In this document: piece by piece, positions 22,001-30,608 of the stretch
Layout of the letters: every line of letters begins with the position of its first letter
How positions within the stretch are numbered: position 1 is the first letter of the stretch
Position numbers and translations under genes: made by a program
Notes under the pieces: model-generated
The model's database searches: none
Told to the model about the DNA's origin: nothing
What the model saw: only the letters and a program-made list of their open reading frames with translations
Source: Rhizobium grahamii CCGE 502
GTDB taxonomy: Bacteria; Pseudomonadota; Alphaproteobacteria; Rhizobiales; Rhizobiaceae
Assembly (NCBI RefSeq): GCF_000298315.2
Contig: NZ_AEYE02000011.1
Location: 248,001 to 312,000 of the forward strand
Length of the DNA: 64,000 nt
Direction: 5' to 3'

Positions 22001-22520
22001 CGAGAATGCCGCCGCGCACCGCGTATTCGCCGACCTCGCGAACGGTTGCAACACGGTCGAAGCCGTTGCGTTCCAGGCGCCCAGCAATATCGTCCATCCG
22101 CACTGTATTTCCGGGACGGGCCGAGAAGGCAAGGCTTTCGATAATCTCTTGAGGAGCAACTTTCTGCAGCATTGCATTGACGGTCACCAGCACGATCGCC
22201 GCATGCGGCTTCCTGTGATGGGCAATCAAACCGCCCAGCGCCGCGAGACGGCGCGCCGATGTGTCGGCGCTCGGCGAAACGCGGTCATAGGGAAGACAGT
22301 CCCAGGCAGGCAGAGTCAGCACCGGGATCTCGGGGGCAACGAAACCGAGCATCTGCTCAAGGTCTATCATCCGCTGGCCGTCGGAAAGCACGTAGGCGAC
22401 CGGTTCGCCGGCGCGTGCCAGATCGGCCAGCAACAGAGCTTCCATACCTGTCGGCACATTGCCGATTGTCAGCGGCTCGGCGATCGCTGACAGCTTCCTT
22501 GCGTCAAAACCTGAGGTCAT
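19014..22520 (-). CDS. mfd: Transcription-repair coupling factor
   Basis: Mfd removes RNA polymerase stalled at DNA lesions and recruits UvrA. The 1168 residues show the UvrB-like N-terminal module (about 1-350), the RNA-polymerase-interacting domain (about 490-570, VVHAQHGIGRFVGLRTIE), and a RecG-like SF2 translocase with Walker A GDVGFGKTEVALRAAF, DEEQ box (LLIIDEEQHFGVKHKE), TLSATPIPRTL and QLRGRVGRSKVRAFA. A C-terminal TRCF domain completes it. Its start codon overlaps the stop of sdhE (TAATG), so translation is probably coupled. Confidence 0.99.
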   Translation of the reverse strand: MTSGFDARKLSAIAEPLTIGNVPTGMEALLLADLARAGEPVAYVLSDGQRMIDLEQMLGFVAPEIPVLTLPAWDCLPYDRVSPSADTSARRLAALGGLIAHHRKPHAAIVLVTVNAMLQKVAPQEIIESLAFSARPGNTVRMDDIAGRLERNGFDRVATVREVGEYAVRGGILDVFVPGSEEPVRLDFFGDTLESIRSFDPASQRTTGQIRSLDLNPMSEVTLTPDTISRFRKNYLSSFGAATRDDALYLAISEGRRYPGMEHWLPLFYETLETVFDYLRGFRMVTDHTVRQAAEERSKLVFDYYDARLNSGQPAKGQMAQGTPYKPVTPGQLYLDGKTFANTLDAFNAMRISPFNEHEGEARRVINLDARQGERWARSNAEGGGNAERINVFDAVVKHIADKRSSGAKVLITAWTEGSLERLLQVLNEHGLERVKPVGALKEIDGLAKGEAAAGVLSLESGFEVGNLVVIGEQDILGDRMVRRSKRRKRAADFISEVAGLDEGSVVVHAQHGIGRFVGLRTIEAAGAPHACLELQYADEAKLFLPVENIDLLSRYGGEGTEAQLDKLGGGAWQMRKAKLKKRLLDMADALIRIAAERLTRHAPVLTTPEGLYDEFAARFPYDETEDQDNAIEAVRSDLGAGRPMDRLVCGDVGFGKTEVALRAAFVAAMNGIQVAVVVPTTLLARQHFKTFAERFRGLPVRIQQASRLVGSKELALTKKEVAEGKTDIVVGTHALLGAGIKFANLGLLIIDEEQHFGVKHKERLKELKSDVHVLTLSATPIPRTLQLAMTGVRELSLITTPPVDRMAVRTFISPFDSLVIRETLMREHYRGGQSFYVCPRLADLEDVHAFLRSDVPELKVAVAHGQMPAGELEDIMNAFYEGRYDVLLSTTIVESGLDVPTANTLIVHRADMFGLAQLYQLRGRVGRSKVRAFALFTLPVNKVLTATAERRLKVLQSLDTLGAGFQLASHDLDIRGAGNLLGEEQSGHIKEVGFELYQQMLEEAVAEVKGVDEIQDTGWSPQISVGTSVMIPDGYVPDLHLRMALYRRLGEITELKEIDAFGAEMIDRFGPMPIEVQHLLKIVYVKSLCRVANVEKLDAGPKGVVIQFRNKEFPNPANLVGYIAKQGTMAKIRPDQSVFLTRDLPTPEKRLQGAAVIMTQLAEMAKG

Positions 22521-22834
22521 TAGGCATTCCTGGCGAGGGCGTCGGCTGGATATTCGAAATCGGGCTTGTAGGCGGCAAGGCGCGCAAACATTGGCGTCTG
22601 GAAACGCTCAGGCACTGGCCAGGTTCCCATAATCCAGCGCACGAGATCGTTGTCCTCTTCGGCCATGATGGTTTCGAACTCGTCGAGCTCGGCTTCCGAC
22701 AGGGTGGCGATCTCCTTCTCGGCGAACTGCCCGAACACCAGATCCATTTCGCGGATGCCGCGATGCCAGCAGCGAAAGAGGATTCGGCGGCGACGCGGAT
22801 CAAGATCGGCGCTCGAGAGTGACACACCCGTCAT
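22520..22834 (-). CDS. sdhE: Succinate dehydrogenase assembly factor SdhE (FAD assembly, DUF339)
   Basis: SdhE helps attach FAD covalently to succinate dehydrogenase. With the start at MTGVSLSSADL the protein has 104 residues and shows the family's core: RRRRILFRCWHRGIREMDLV (an RGxxE variant, with the conserved Arg-Gly and Glu), FAEKEIATLSEAELDEFE, and DNDLVRWIMG. A longer frame upstream would run across the recG promoter region and is not supported; an AGGAAGGT ribosome-binding site precedes the chosen ATG. It overlaps mfd by one base and is divergent from recG. Confidence 0.93.
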   Translation of the reverse strand: MTGVSLSSADLDPRRRRILFRCWHRGIREMDLVFGQFAEKEIATLSEAELDEFETIMAEEDNDLVRWIMGTWPVPERFQTPMFARLAAYKPDFEYPADALARNA

Positions 22835-22926
22835 GGCTTTACCTTCCTGTTGATGCGCCTCTATAGACCCTCGAAAGCGGCTTGTCAGCCTTGCCAAGGC
22901 CGCATTGTTCATCGCATTTTGCCGCC

Positions 22927-25032
22927 ATGCGCCCAGCCATTCTCGATCCGCTGTTTTCGCCAGTTTCCGCCCTGCCCGGCGTCGGCCCAAAGATCGCCGA
23001 GTTGCTGGTGAAGCTGCTCGGGCGCGAGACGCCAGATGATACGCGTGTCGTGGACCTGTTGTTCCATGCGCCTCACTCCCTGATCGATCGTCGAAACCAA
23101 CCGGGTATCGCCCGCGCGCCGCAGGGTGCCATCGTCACCGTCACGGCGCGTGTCGATCGTCATCAGGCACCGCCGCGCGGCAAGAGCAACATTCCGTATC
23201 GCGTCACACTACACGACGAAACGGGCGAACTGACCCTTGTCTTCTTTCGCGGCCAGGCGGCCTGGCTGGAAAAGCAGCTGCCCTTGGACGAGGAGGTGAC
23301 CGTTAGCGGCAAGATCGACTGGTTTAACGGCCGTGCGTCAATGGTCCACCCCGACTACATCGTGAGGGCAAGCGAAGCCGAGAACCTGCCCCTCGTCGAG
23401 CCGATCTATCCGCTCACGGCAGGTCTTTCACCAAAGACACTGCGCAAGATCATCGAAGCGGCGCTGCCACGTACGCCCGAATTGCCGGAATGGATCGATC
23501 TGGCTCTCGCTGAGAAGCAGGGGCTGCCGTCGATATCAGACGCCTTCCATGGACTCCACGAACCACGCGATCCCTCGGATATCGACCCGCAGGCCCCTGC
23601 CCGCCGCCGGCTTGCCTATGACGAATTTCTCGCGGGCCAACTATCGCTGAGCCTCGTTCGCCAGCGTTTGCGCAAGGTTGCCGGCCAGCCGGTACACGCT
23701 ACCGGCCAGGTCAGTAGGCAGATCCTACAGGCTCTGCCGTTTTTGCCGACCAACAGCCAGAATAGCGCGATTGCCGACATCCTGAAGGACATGGCTGGCG
23801 AGGACCGGATGCTGCGCCTTCTCCAAGGCGACGTAGGCTCCGGCAAGACGCTGGTTGCTCTTTTGTCGATGGCCGCGGTGATCGAAAGCGGGGGCCAGGC
23901 AGTCCTCATGGCGCCAACGGAAATCCTTGCGCGCCAACACCATGCGACGATCTCCAAATTTGCCGCTTCCGCTGGCCTCGGGATCGAGGTTCTCACCGGC
24001 CGCACCAAAGGGCGCGAGCGTGAAGACATCCTGGAACGGATCGCATCCGGAGAGGCGCAGATCGTCATAGGCACGCACGCCCTCTTCCAGGACAGCGTCA
24101 ACTACCGCAACCTCATGCTGGCCGTCGTTGACGAGCAGCACCGCTTCGGCGTTCACCAGCGCCTGCGCCTGACGGCGAAGGGTATCACGCCGCATATGCT
24201 TGTCATGACGGCCACGCCGATCCCGCGCACGCTGGTGTTGGCTGCCTTCGGCGACATGGACGTCTCCAAGCTGACGGAGAAGCCCGCTGGCCGAAAGCCG
24301 ATCCAGACGATCACTGTTCCGACAGAGCGCATCGGCGAGATCGTCGGACGTCTGAAAAGCGCCCTGGCGGAAGACAAGAAGGCGTACTGGATTTGCCCGC
24401 TCGTGGAGGAGTCGGAAGAGAGCGATCTCATGTCGGTCGAGGAGCGTCACGCAACACTCGTCTCGTCGCTCGGTCCGAGTATCGGCCTGATCCACGGCCG
24501 CATGAGCGGCCCGGAGAAGGATGCCGCGATGATGGCGTTCAAGAGCGGCGAAATCCGCCTCTTGGTCGCAACAACTGTCGTGGAAGTCGGCGTGGATGTC
24601 CCCGATGCGACCATCATGGTGATCGAGCATGCGGAGCGCTTCGGCTTGGCGCAACTGCATCAGCTGCGCGGTCGTGTGGGCCGTGGCGACGAGGCTTCGA
24701 CCTGTATTCTGCTCTACAAGGGCCCGCTTGGCGAGACAGGTCATGCGCGCTTGTCCATCATGCGTGAAACCGAAGACGGCTTCCGCATCGCGGAGGAAGA
24801 CCTGAAGCTGCGTGGCGAAGGCGAGTTGCTCGGTACGCGCCAGTCGGGAACCCCGGGCTTTCGCGTCGCGAGCCTTGAGGCACACGCCGACCTGCTGGAA
24901 ATCGCCCGCCGCGATGCAGCCTATCTGATCGAGCGCGATCCGGAACTTGCTAGCGAGCGGGGCAAGGCCGTACGCACCCTGCTCTACCTATTCCGTCGCG
25001 ACGAGGCGATCCGCTTCCTGCATGCAGGATGA
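22927..25032 (+). CDS. recG: ATP-dependent DNA helicase RecG
   Basis: RecG remodels stalled replication forks and Holliday junctions. The 701-residue protein (start MRPAILDPLFSPVSALPGVG) has the N-terminal wedge/OB domain (about 60-160), then the SF2 motor: Walker A GDVGSGKTLVAL, motif II VVDEQHRFGVHQR (a DEQH box), MTATPIPRTL and LRGRVGRGDEAST, and ends with the RecG C-terminal domain (LKLRGEGELLGTRQSG). An in-frame extension of 15 residues upstream is less likely by family length. It is divergent from sdhE-mfd. I found no SOS box in the 92-bp gap. Confidence 0.98.
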   Translation: MRPAILDPLFSPVSALPGVGPKIAELLVKLLGRETPDDTRVVDLLFHAPHSLIDRRNQPGIARAPQGAIVTVTARVDRHQAPPRGKSNIPYRVTLHDETGELTLVFFRGQAAWLEKQLPLDEEVTVSGKIDWFNGRASMVHPDYIVRASEAENLPLVEPIYPLTAGLSPKTLRKIIEAALPRTPELPEWIDLALAEKQGLPSISDAFHGLHEPRDPSDIDPQAPARRRLAYDEFLAGQLSLSLVRQRLRKVAGQPVHATGQVSRQILQALPFLPTNSQNSAIADILKDMAGEDRMLRLLQGDVGSGKTLVALLSMAAVIESGGQAVLMAPTEILARQHHATISKFAASAGLGIEVLTGRTKGREREDILERIASGEAQIVIGTHALFQDSVNYRNLMLAVVDEQHRFGVHQRLRLTAKGITPHMLVMTATPIPRTLVLAAFGDMDVSKLTEKPAGRKPIQTITVPTERIGEIVGRLKSALAEDKKAYWICPLVEESEESDLMSVEERHATLVSSLGPSIGLIHGRMSGPEKDAAMMAFKSGEIRLLVATTVVEVGVDVPDATIMVIEHAERFGLAQLHQLRGRVGRGDEASTCILLYKGPLGETGHARLSIMRETEDGFRIAEEDLKLRGEGELLGTRQSGTPGFRVASLEAHADLLEIARRDAAYLIERDPELASERGKAVRTLLYLFRRDEAIRFLHAG

Positions 25033-25065
25033 GGCCGAGCCGGCCCCCAGCGCGCTCAAGCCGTC

Positions 25066-25551
25066 CTACAGCGTCCGGAACATCACAAGAGCGTCAACGT
25101 AGCCTTTTGTCGGGTGCTCGAAGGCGCCGGGCAAGCGGCCGACCGTCTCAAAGCCCAGCGATTGCCAGAGGCGAACGGCGCGTTCGTTGGCGCTGACGAC
25201 GAAATTGAACTGCATCGCCCGGAAACCACGCTCTCGGGCTCGGACGAGCGAGTGCTCGTGCATCTGTCGTGCTATGCCTTTGCCGCTCGCCGCTGCGGCG
25301 GTCATATAGCCACAATTGCAGACATGTGCGCCACCGCCCGCCTGGTTGGCGCGGAGATAATAGGTGCCGAGAATGTCGCCCGTTTCGTCTTCGGCGACGA
25401 AGGTCTCTTTGTCCGGCCCCAGCCAATAAGCAAGCGCATCGGTCTCGCTCATGTCGCGGTCGAGTGTGTAGGTCTGGCCTGCGCGAATTGTCGGTTCGAT
25501 GACAGTCCAAATGGAGGAGCGGTCTTCAGTGGTGGCGAGTCTGATCAGCAT
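25066..25551 (-). CDS. GNAT family N-acetyltransferase
   Basis: The protein is about 161 residues long. It has the GNAT acetyl-CoA site in the stretch CGYMTAAAASGKGIARQM (A-x-G-x-G-x-A/R) and the C-terminal NERAVRLWQSLGFETVGRLP. The substrate is unknown. The start is placed at MLIRLATTED because a GAAGG ribosome-binding site lies 12 bases upstream; the earlier ATG at 25563 directly abuts that site and is unlikely. It is convergent with recG. Confidence 0.9.
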   Translation of the reverse strand: MLIRLATTEDRSSIWTVIEPTIRAGQTYTLDRDMSETDALAYWLGPDKETFVAEDETGDILGTYYLRANQAGGGAHVCNCGYMTAAAASGKGIARQMHEHSLVRARERGFRAMQFNFVVSANERAVRLWQSLGFETVGRLPGAFEHPTKGYVDALVMFRTL

Positions 25552-25638
25552 TGCGTATGTCATCCTTCAACCGCCATGCACTGCGATACGGCGAACGAGC
25601 TGACGTGATCCCGGATGCAGGCCGGCCAAGTGCGGAAG

Positions 25639-26343
25639 TTACATCTCGATCGGCGCCGGCAGTGGCTTGCGCGTTCGCTCTTGTTTCGCCATGCGCGCGG
25701 CAAGCTCTTCCGGCGTGACGAGGCCACCGGAGATCAAGAGCTTTGCAGCGTCCTCTGGCGACATGTCGAGTGGCACGATCTTCTCTCGTGGGATGAAGAT
25801 CAGAAATCCTGCCGTGGGAACCGGAGTTGGCGGGAGAAAGACGCAAACCATGTCCTGACCCATGGCTTTGAATTTTGTTGCAATTTCGCCTCTGGCATCT
25901 GTCGCGATGAATACGAGTGCCCACAGGCCGGGGCTCGGATACTCGATGAGGCCGACCTTTTTGAACGAGTTCGTCTTGTCCTTCAGCACCGTCTCAAAAA
26001 TCTGCTTCACGCTCTGATAGATGCTGCGTACCAGTGGCACGCGCACCACCAGCGATTCACTGAACTGAACGATACTTTGGCCGATCAGGTTTTTGCCGAG
26101 GAAGCCGATTAGCGTTATAGCGACGAGCGCGATCAACAGCCCGGAGCCTGGAACGGCGAAGTTCAGATAGTTATCCGGGTCATAGCGGGCGGGCAGATAG
26201 GGCTTCACCCAACTGTCGGCCCATTTGACGATCGACCATGTCAGCCATAGCGTGATCGCGATAGGCGCGCAAATGATAAGCCCCGCCAGGAAGTTGTTCC
26301 TGATGCGGGTAGCTATCGGCAATCGGGGCAGTTTTTCCGTCAT
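25639..26343 (-). CDS. DUF502 family inner-membrane protein
   Basis: The 234-residue protein matches DUF502 by its two N-terminal transmembrane segments (about 17-40, LAGLIICAPIAITLWLTWSI; about 66-88) and the conserved stretch VRVPLVRSIYQSVKQIFETV, followed by VCVFLPPTPVPTAGFLIFIP. The family is common in Proteobacteria and has no assigned biochemical role. It stands alone between a GNAT gene and glmS on the same strand. Confidence 0.9.
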   Translation of the reverse strand: MTEKLPRLPIATRIRNNFLAGLIICAPIAITLWLTWSIVKWADSWVKPYLPARYDPDNYLNFAVPGSGLLIALVAITLIGFLGKNLIGQSIVQFSESLVVRVPLVRSIYQSVKQIFETVLKDKTNSFKKVGLIEYPSPGLWALVFIATDARGEIATKFKAMGQDMVCVFLPPTPVPTAGFLIFIPREKIVPLDMSPEDAAKLLISGGLVTPEELAARMAKQERTRKPLPAPIEM

Positions 26344-26465
26344 CGCGTGCTGATAAACTCCGTTGAGCAGACCGGCTATCGGAAATCAGCTCCCCCATGC
26401 TTTCCTGGTTGAAAAGCTGCCAGAAATTGGGGTGCCACACAAGTATCAGAAGATCCGGCGACCGG

Positions 26466-28292
26466 TCACTCCACCGTTACCGACTTTGCCAGATTGCGCG
26501 GCTGATCGACGTCAGTGCCCATGAAGACCGCGGTGTGATAGGCGAGCAGCTGGATCGGTAGCGAGAAGATCATCGGCGCGATGATTTCGTTGACATTGGG
26601 CAGCACGATTGTTGCCATCGTCTGTAGCTTCGATGCCGCCGCGCCTGCCTCGTCCGTGATGAAAATGATGCGACCGCCGCGCGCGGCAACCTCCTGCATA
26701 TTCGATACTGTCTTGTCGAAGAAACGGTCGAACGGCGCGATTACGATGACCGGCATGTTTTCATCGATCAGTGCAATAGGCCCGTGCTTGAGCTCGCCAG
26801 CAGCGTATCCCTCGGCATGGATATAGGAGATTTCCTTGAGCTTGAGCGCGCCTTCCATGGCCAGCGGAAAGCTGGTGCCGCGACCGAGATAGAGGACGTC
26901 CCGGCATTTCGAGAGTTCGCGTGCGAGGCTTTCCATCTGCGGCTGGATGAGGTTCAGGACCCGGCTCATGACGCGGGGCATTTCCGCGAGATGACGGACC
27001 AGTTCCGTTTCCTGCTCCGCACTGATCGTTCCCCTCGCCTTGGCTGCGCCGAGCGCCAGCGACGCCAGGACGGCCAACTGGCAGGTGAATGCCTTGGTCG
27101 AGGCGACGCCTATCTCCGGGCCAGCCATGATCGGGAATGCGGCATCCGACTCACGGGCAATGGTCGATTCCTTCACGTTGACGACAGCGCCAATCTTCAG
27201 ACCGTGGTCCTTGCAATAGCGCAGCGACGCCAGGGTATCCGCGGTCTCGCCCGACTGCGATATGAAAAGCGCGGCCTGCGATGGCGACAGCGGCATTTCG
27301 CGATAACGGAATTCGGAGGCGACATCGATCTCGACGGGCAGGCGCGCATAGCGCTCGAACCAGTATTTGCCGACGAGGCCGGCGAGATAGGCGGTTCCGC
27401 ACGCGGAGATTGCCAGACCGGAAGCGGTCTTGAAATCGATCGCATTGACGTTGTCGCTGATCCTATTGCTGGCGAAGTCGACGTAATGGCTGAGGGCATG
27501 CGAGATGACCTCGGGCTGCTCGTAAATCTCCTTCTCCATGAAATGGCGGTGATTGCCCTTGTCGACCACATAGGCGGTCGTCTGCGAGATCTGCCGCGGG
27601 CGATGCACCTCATTGCCGGAAAAGTCGAGGATCGTGGCACCGTCCCGCGTCAGCACGGCCCAATCGCCGTCGACCAGATAGGTGATCTCGTTGGTAAAGG
27701 GGGAAAGGGCAATCGCGTCCGAGCCGAGGAACATTTCACCCGAGCCGTAACCGATGGCAAGCGGCGGGCCGGAGCGCGCAGCCATGATCGTGCCGGGGTC
27801 GTTCCGCAGCATGATCGCCAGCGCATAGGCGCCGGTCACCCGGTTCAGCATCTTGAGCATCGCCGACCGTGGCTCGAGGCCATCACGCAGATACTTCGCC
27901 ATGAGATGCGCTACAACTTCAGTATCCGTTTGCGTCTCGAAGACTGCACCTTCTGCGATCAACTCGTCACGCAGCTCGGAGAAGTTCTCAATGATGCCAT
28001 TGTGAACGACGGCAACACCCTCGACGAAATGGGGATGCGCGTTGGTTTCGTTGGGCACGCCATGGGTCGCCCAGCGCGTGTGCGCGATGCCGATCGTTCC
28101 AGGCAGTGGATCGCTGTCCAGGCGCTTTTCGAGATTGAAGAGCTTTCCTTCGGCGCGACGACGCGCCATCTCGCCGTCATGTATCGTGGCAACACCCGCC
28201 GAGTCATAGCCGCGGTACTCGAGCCGCTTCAGCGCATCAACGAGACGCCCCGCAACCGGGCTGCTTCCAACGATTCCAACAATACCGCACAT
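26466..28292 (-). CDS. glmS: Glutamine-fructose-6-phosphate aminotransferase (isomerizing)
   Basis: GlmS makes glucosamine-6-phosphate from fructose-6-phosphate and glutamine, the first step towards UDP-GlcNAc for peptidoglycan and LPS. With the start at MCGIVGIVG the protein has 608 residues and the catalytic Cys1 is exposed after Met removal. The class II glutaminase domain (to about 240) includes GIAHTRWATHG. The two SIS isomerase domains carry ISQSGETADTLASLRY and LGRGTSFPLAMEGALKLKEI, and the C-terminus ends with the conserved NLAKSVTVE. Four codons of apparent extension upstream are ignored. glmU lies 105 bp upstream on the same strand. Confidence 0.98.
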   Translation of the reverse strand: MCGIVGIVGSSPVAGRLVDALKRLEYRGYDSAGVATIHDGEMARRRAEGKLFNLEKRLDSDPLPGTIGIAHTRWATHGVPNETNAHPHFVEGVAVVHNGIIENFSELRDELIAEGAVFETQTDTEVVAHLMAKYLRDGLEPRSAMLKMLNRVTGAYALAIMLRNDPGTIMAARSGPPLAIGYGSGEMFLGSDAIALSPFTNEITYLVDGDWAVLTRDGATILDFSGNEVHRPRQISQTTAYVVDKGNHRHFMEKEIYEQPEVISHALSHYVDFASNRISDNVNAIDFKTASGLAISACGTAYLAGLVGKYWFERYARLPVEIDVASEFRYREMPLSPSQAALFISQSGETADTLASLRYCKDHGLKIGAVVNVKESTIARESDAAFPIMAGPEIGVASTKAFTCQLAVLASLALGAAKARGTISAEQETELVRHLAEMPRVMSRVLNLIQPQMESLARELSKCRDVLYLGRGTSFPLAMEGALKLKEISYIHAEGYAAGELKHGPIALIDENMPVIVIAPFDRFFDKTVSNMQEVAARGGRIIFITDEAGAAASKLQTMATIVLPNVNEIIAPMIFSLPIQLLAYHTAVFMGTDVDQPRNLAKSVTVE

Positions 28293-28397
28293 AATAGTCC
28301 CCAAAGGCCTTCCGTTTGGAGGCCACTCGTAACGATTCTGTCTTTTTTCTCAATGGCCTCGGCGGTCACTTTCGATTTCCGCACGTTACGCGCAAAC

Positions 28398-29759
28398 CTA
28401 CGGCTTGGCCTTTTTTGCAGCCTTGATTGCCAATGCCCGTTCGCGCAGCACGGTAGCCCTGCCCGGTTTCAGTTCCTGACGCGCCCGGCCTAAAGCGAGC
28501 GCATCGGCCGGAACATCCGCGGTGATCACGCTGCCGGAGGCCACGTAGGCGTTGTCGCCGATACTGACCGGCGCCACGAGAGAGGAGTTCGATCCGATGA
28601 ACGTATTTGCCCCGATCAGCGTCTCGTACTTGTTGACGCCGTCATAGTTGCAGGTGATCGTGCCGGCACCGATGTTCGCCGCGGCTCCGATCTTCGCGTC
28701 GCCGATATAGGTCAGGTGATTGACCTTGGCCCCCTCGCCGATCTTCCCGTTCTTCACCTCGCAGAAATTGCCGACCTTCGAGCCAGCAGCAAGATCGGCT
28801 CCCGGCCGAAGCCTAGCAAACGGACCGACGGTTGCGCCGGCGCTGACATGCGCGCCTTCGATGTGCGAGAAAGCGTGAATGACTGCACCGCCGTCGATTG
28901 TCGTGCCAGGCCCGAACACGACGTTCGGCTCGATCAGCGCGTCCTGCCCGATTACGGTGTCGTACGAAAGGGACACGGTTTCCGGTGCGATCATCGTCAC
29001 GCCCGAAATCATCATCTCGTGGCGCCGGCGCTCTTGCCAGAATCGTTCGATCACCGCGAGTTCAGCGCGATTGTTGCAGCCCATCATTTCGACTTCAGGC
29101 GCGTCGACAGCGGTGACGCGACCGCCAATAGAACGGGCGATCTCTACCAGGTCGGTCAAGTAGTATTCACCCTTGGCATTGCCGTTGCCGATACGAGACA
29201 AGAGATCAAGCGCCTTGCGACCGTTGATCGCCATCAAGCCGCTGTTGCACCATTTCACAGCACGCTCCGCGTCTGTGGCATCCCGCTCCTCGCGGATGGC
29301 GATCAGTTCGCCGTCCTTGACGAGCAGTCGGCCATAGCCAGTCGGCTTGTCGGTGTGAAAGCCGATCACGACCACATCGCTACCTTCGGCCAGGAGCTGG
29401 CGTGCGGCTGTGAGCGGTCCTTCTGTCTGCAATGGCACGTCGCCGCATGTTACGATGATGTCGTCGTATCCGCGCGCGATCGCCTCGCGCGCTGCCAGCA
29501 CCGCATGGCCTGTGCCGAGCCGCTCCCTCTGGAGGAACGCCTCAATCTTAACGCTTCCGACCTGGGCGGCACTCGCCACTTCGTCGGCATCGCGGCCCAC
29601 GACGAGCGCGACCGATGAAATATCACTCTTGGCCACGGCATCCACGACATGAGCGATCATCGGGCGGTTTGCGATGGGATGCAGCACCTTCGATTTCGAC
29701 GACTTCATTCGCGTGCTGTCACCTGCAGCGAGAATGACGGCGAGGCAAGTGCGTTCCAT
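28398..29759 (-). CDS. glmU: Bifunctional UDP-GlcNAc pyrophosphorylase / glucosamine-1-phosphate N-acetyltransferase
   Basis: GlmU performs the last two steps to UDP-GlcNAc. The 453 residues start with the pyrophosphorylase domain, whose signature here reads [20 protein letters not shown] (a Ser where many species have Gly). The C-terminal left-handed beta-helix has hexapeptide repeats (for example [20 protein letters not shown]) with the acetyl-CoA site. It pairs functionally with glmS immediately downstream; both are on the minus strand. Confidence 0.98.
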   Translation of the reverse strand: MERTCLAVILAAGDSTRMKSSKSKVLHPIANRPMIAHVVDAVAKSDISSVALVVGRDADEVASAAQVGSVKIEAFLQRERLGTGHAVLAAREAIARGYDDIIVTCGDVPLQTEGPLTAARQLLAEGSDVVVIGFHTDKPTGYGRLLVKDGELIAIREERDATDAERAVKWCNSGLMAINGRKALDLLSRIGNGNAKGEYYLTDLVEIARSIGGRVTAVDAPEVEMMGCNNRAELAVIERFWQERRRHEMMISGVTMIAPETVSLSYDTVIGQDALIEPNVVFGPGTTIDGGAVIHAFSHIEGAHVSAGATVGPFARLRPGADLAAGSKVGNFCEVKNGKIGEGAKVNHLTYIGDAKIGAAANIGAGTITCNYDGVNKYETLIGANTFIGSNSSLVAPVSIGDNAYVASGSVITADVPADALALGRARQELKPGRATVLRERALAIKAAKKAKP

Positions 29760-29840
29760 GATCTGCTCCGAGAATCCGGTGTGTGCGGTCTTTGTTGCGT
29801 CTTAACAGCAAGACATCGGCGGGACAAAGATGAAAATCGA

Positions 29841-30593
29841 TCAGGCCGTTACCTTGCTCATGGCCGCGTAGGCCTCGCGCACGTGATCGCGGCCGTCGAT
29901 GATGACGACCTCCATGGCCCGTCGGGCCGCATCGACATTGCCTGCAACAATTGCATCGACGATCCGCATGTGCGTGTCGGCAATATCCGAGAAACCGTTC
30001 TGTGAGGGGGGCGTACTGATGCGGAACATCCCCACCAATGCGGCTTCGATCAGACTTCCCAGCGTTCGCATGAAGGGATTATGAGAGGCTTCGGCTATCG
30101 CCAGGTGAAAGTGAAGATCCGCCAGAGCCAGACTTTCGCTGGTATGACCCAAGGCCGCCATCTCGGTAGCGAGCGTCCGCAGGTTTTCGACATCTTGCTT
30201 GCTTGCCCTTTCGGCGACGAGACCGGCAGCAAACGGCTCGAAAGCTAGCCGGATATCGTAAAGCTGGAGCAGGAATTCCTCCGTCACGCCGCTGTCGAAA
30301 TGCCAGGCTATGATCTCGCTATCGAACATGTTCCAGAGGTTTTTCTCTGTGACGCGCGTTCCGACACGGGCCTTGGCGACGATCATGCCTTTTGCGGCGA
30401 GCGTCTTCATCGTTTCCCGAAGGACGGTGCGTGAGACCTTGAAGCGCTGAGCAAGTTCGGCGTCTCCCGGCAGAATACTTCCAACGGGAAAGTTTCCCGC
30501 AACAATCGCCCTACCGAGCTCATCCACGACTTGGGCATGGCTCGTCCGCGATTTCCGTGCTGTCTTTCCGGTCTCAAGCAATCTGCTACGCAA
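29841..30593 (-). CDS. FadR/GntR-family transcriptional regulator of the sugar transporter
   Basis: The 250-residue protein has an N-terminal winged helix (about 20-85, with GSILPGDAELAQRFKVSRTV and the recognition-helix turn LRETMKTLAAKGMI) and a C-terminal FCD ligand domain. The metal-binding residues are visible as Asp and His in ADLHFHLAIAEASHN and a later His in DTHMRIVDA. It is the last gene of the sugar ABC-transporter cluster, 15 bp from the upstream permease, so it probably controls that operon in response to a sugar or sugar acid. A candidate operator lies ahead of the first gene (35248-35256). Confidence 0.9.
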   Translation of the reverse strand: MRSRLLETGKTARKSRTSHAQVVDELGRAIVAGNFPVGSILPGDAELAQRFKVSRTVLRETMKTLAAKGMIVAKARVGTRVTEKNLWNMFDSEIIAWHFDSGVTEEFLLQLYDIRLAFEPFAAGLVAERASKQDVENLRTLATEMAALGHTSESLALADLHFHLAIAEASHNPFMRTLGSLIEAALVGMFRISTPPSQNGFSDIADTHMRIVDAIVAGNVDAARRAMEVVIIDGRDHVREAYAAMSKVTA

Positions 30594-30608
30594 CGAATAC
30601 CTCCCCGC

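Noticed and set aside
22835-22926. SOS box between sdhE-mfd and recG
   Set aside because: The 92-bp gap contains no GTTC-N7-GTTC or close variant.
26784-28493. A 569-codon open frame antisense to glmS and the glmU end
   Set aside because: Shadow of glmS. Composition rich in Arg, Gly and Asp without any domain, and it crosses the glmS-glmU gap without a start signal.
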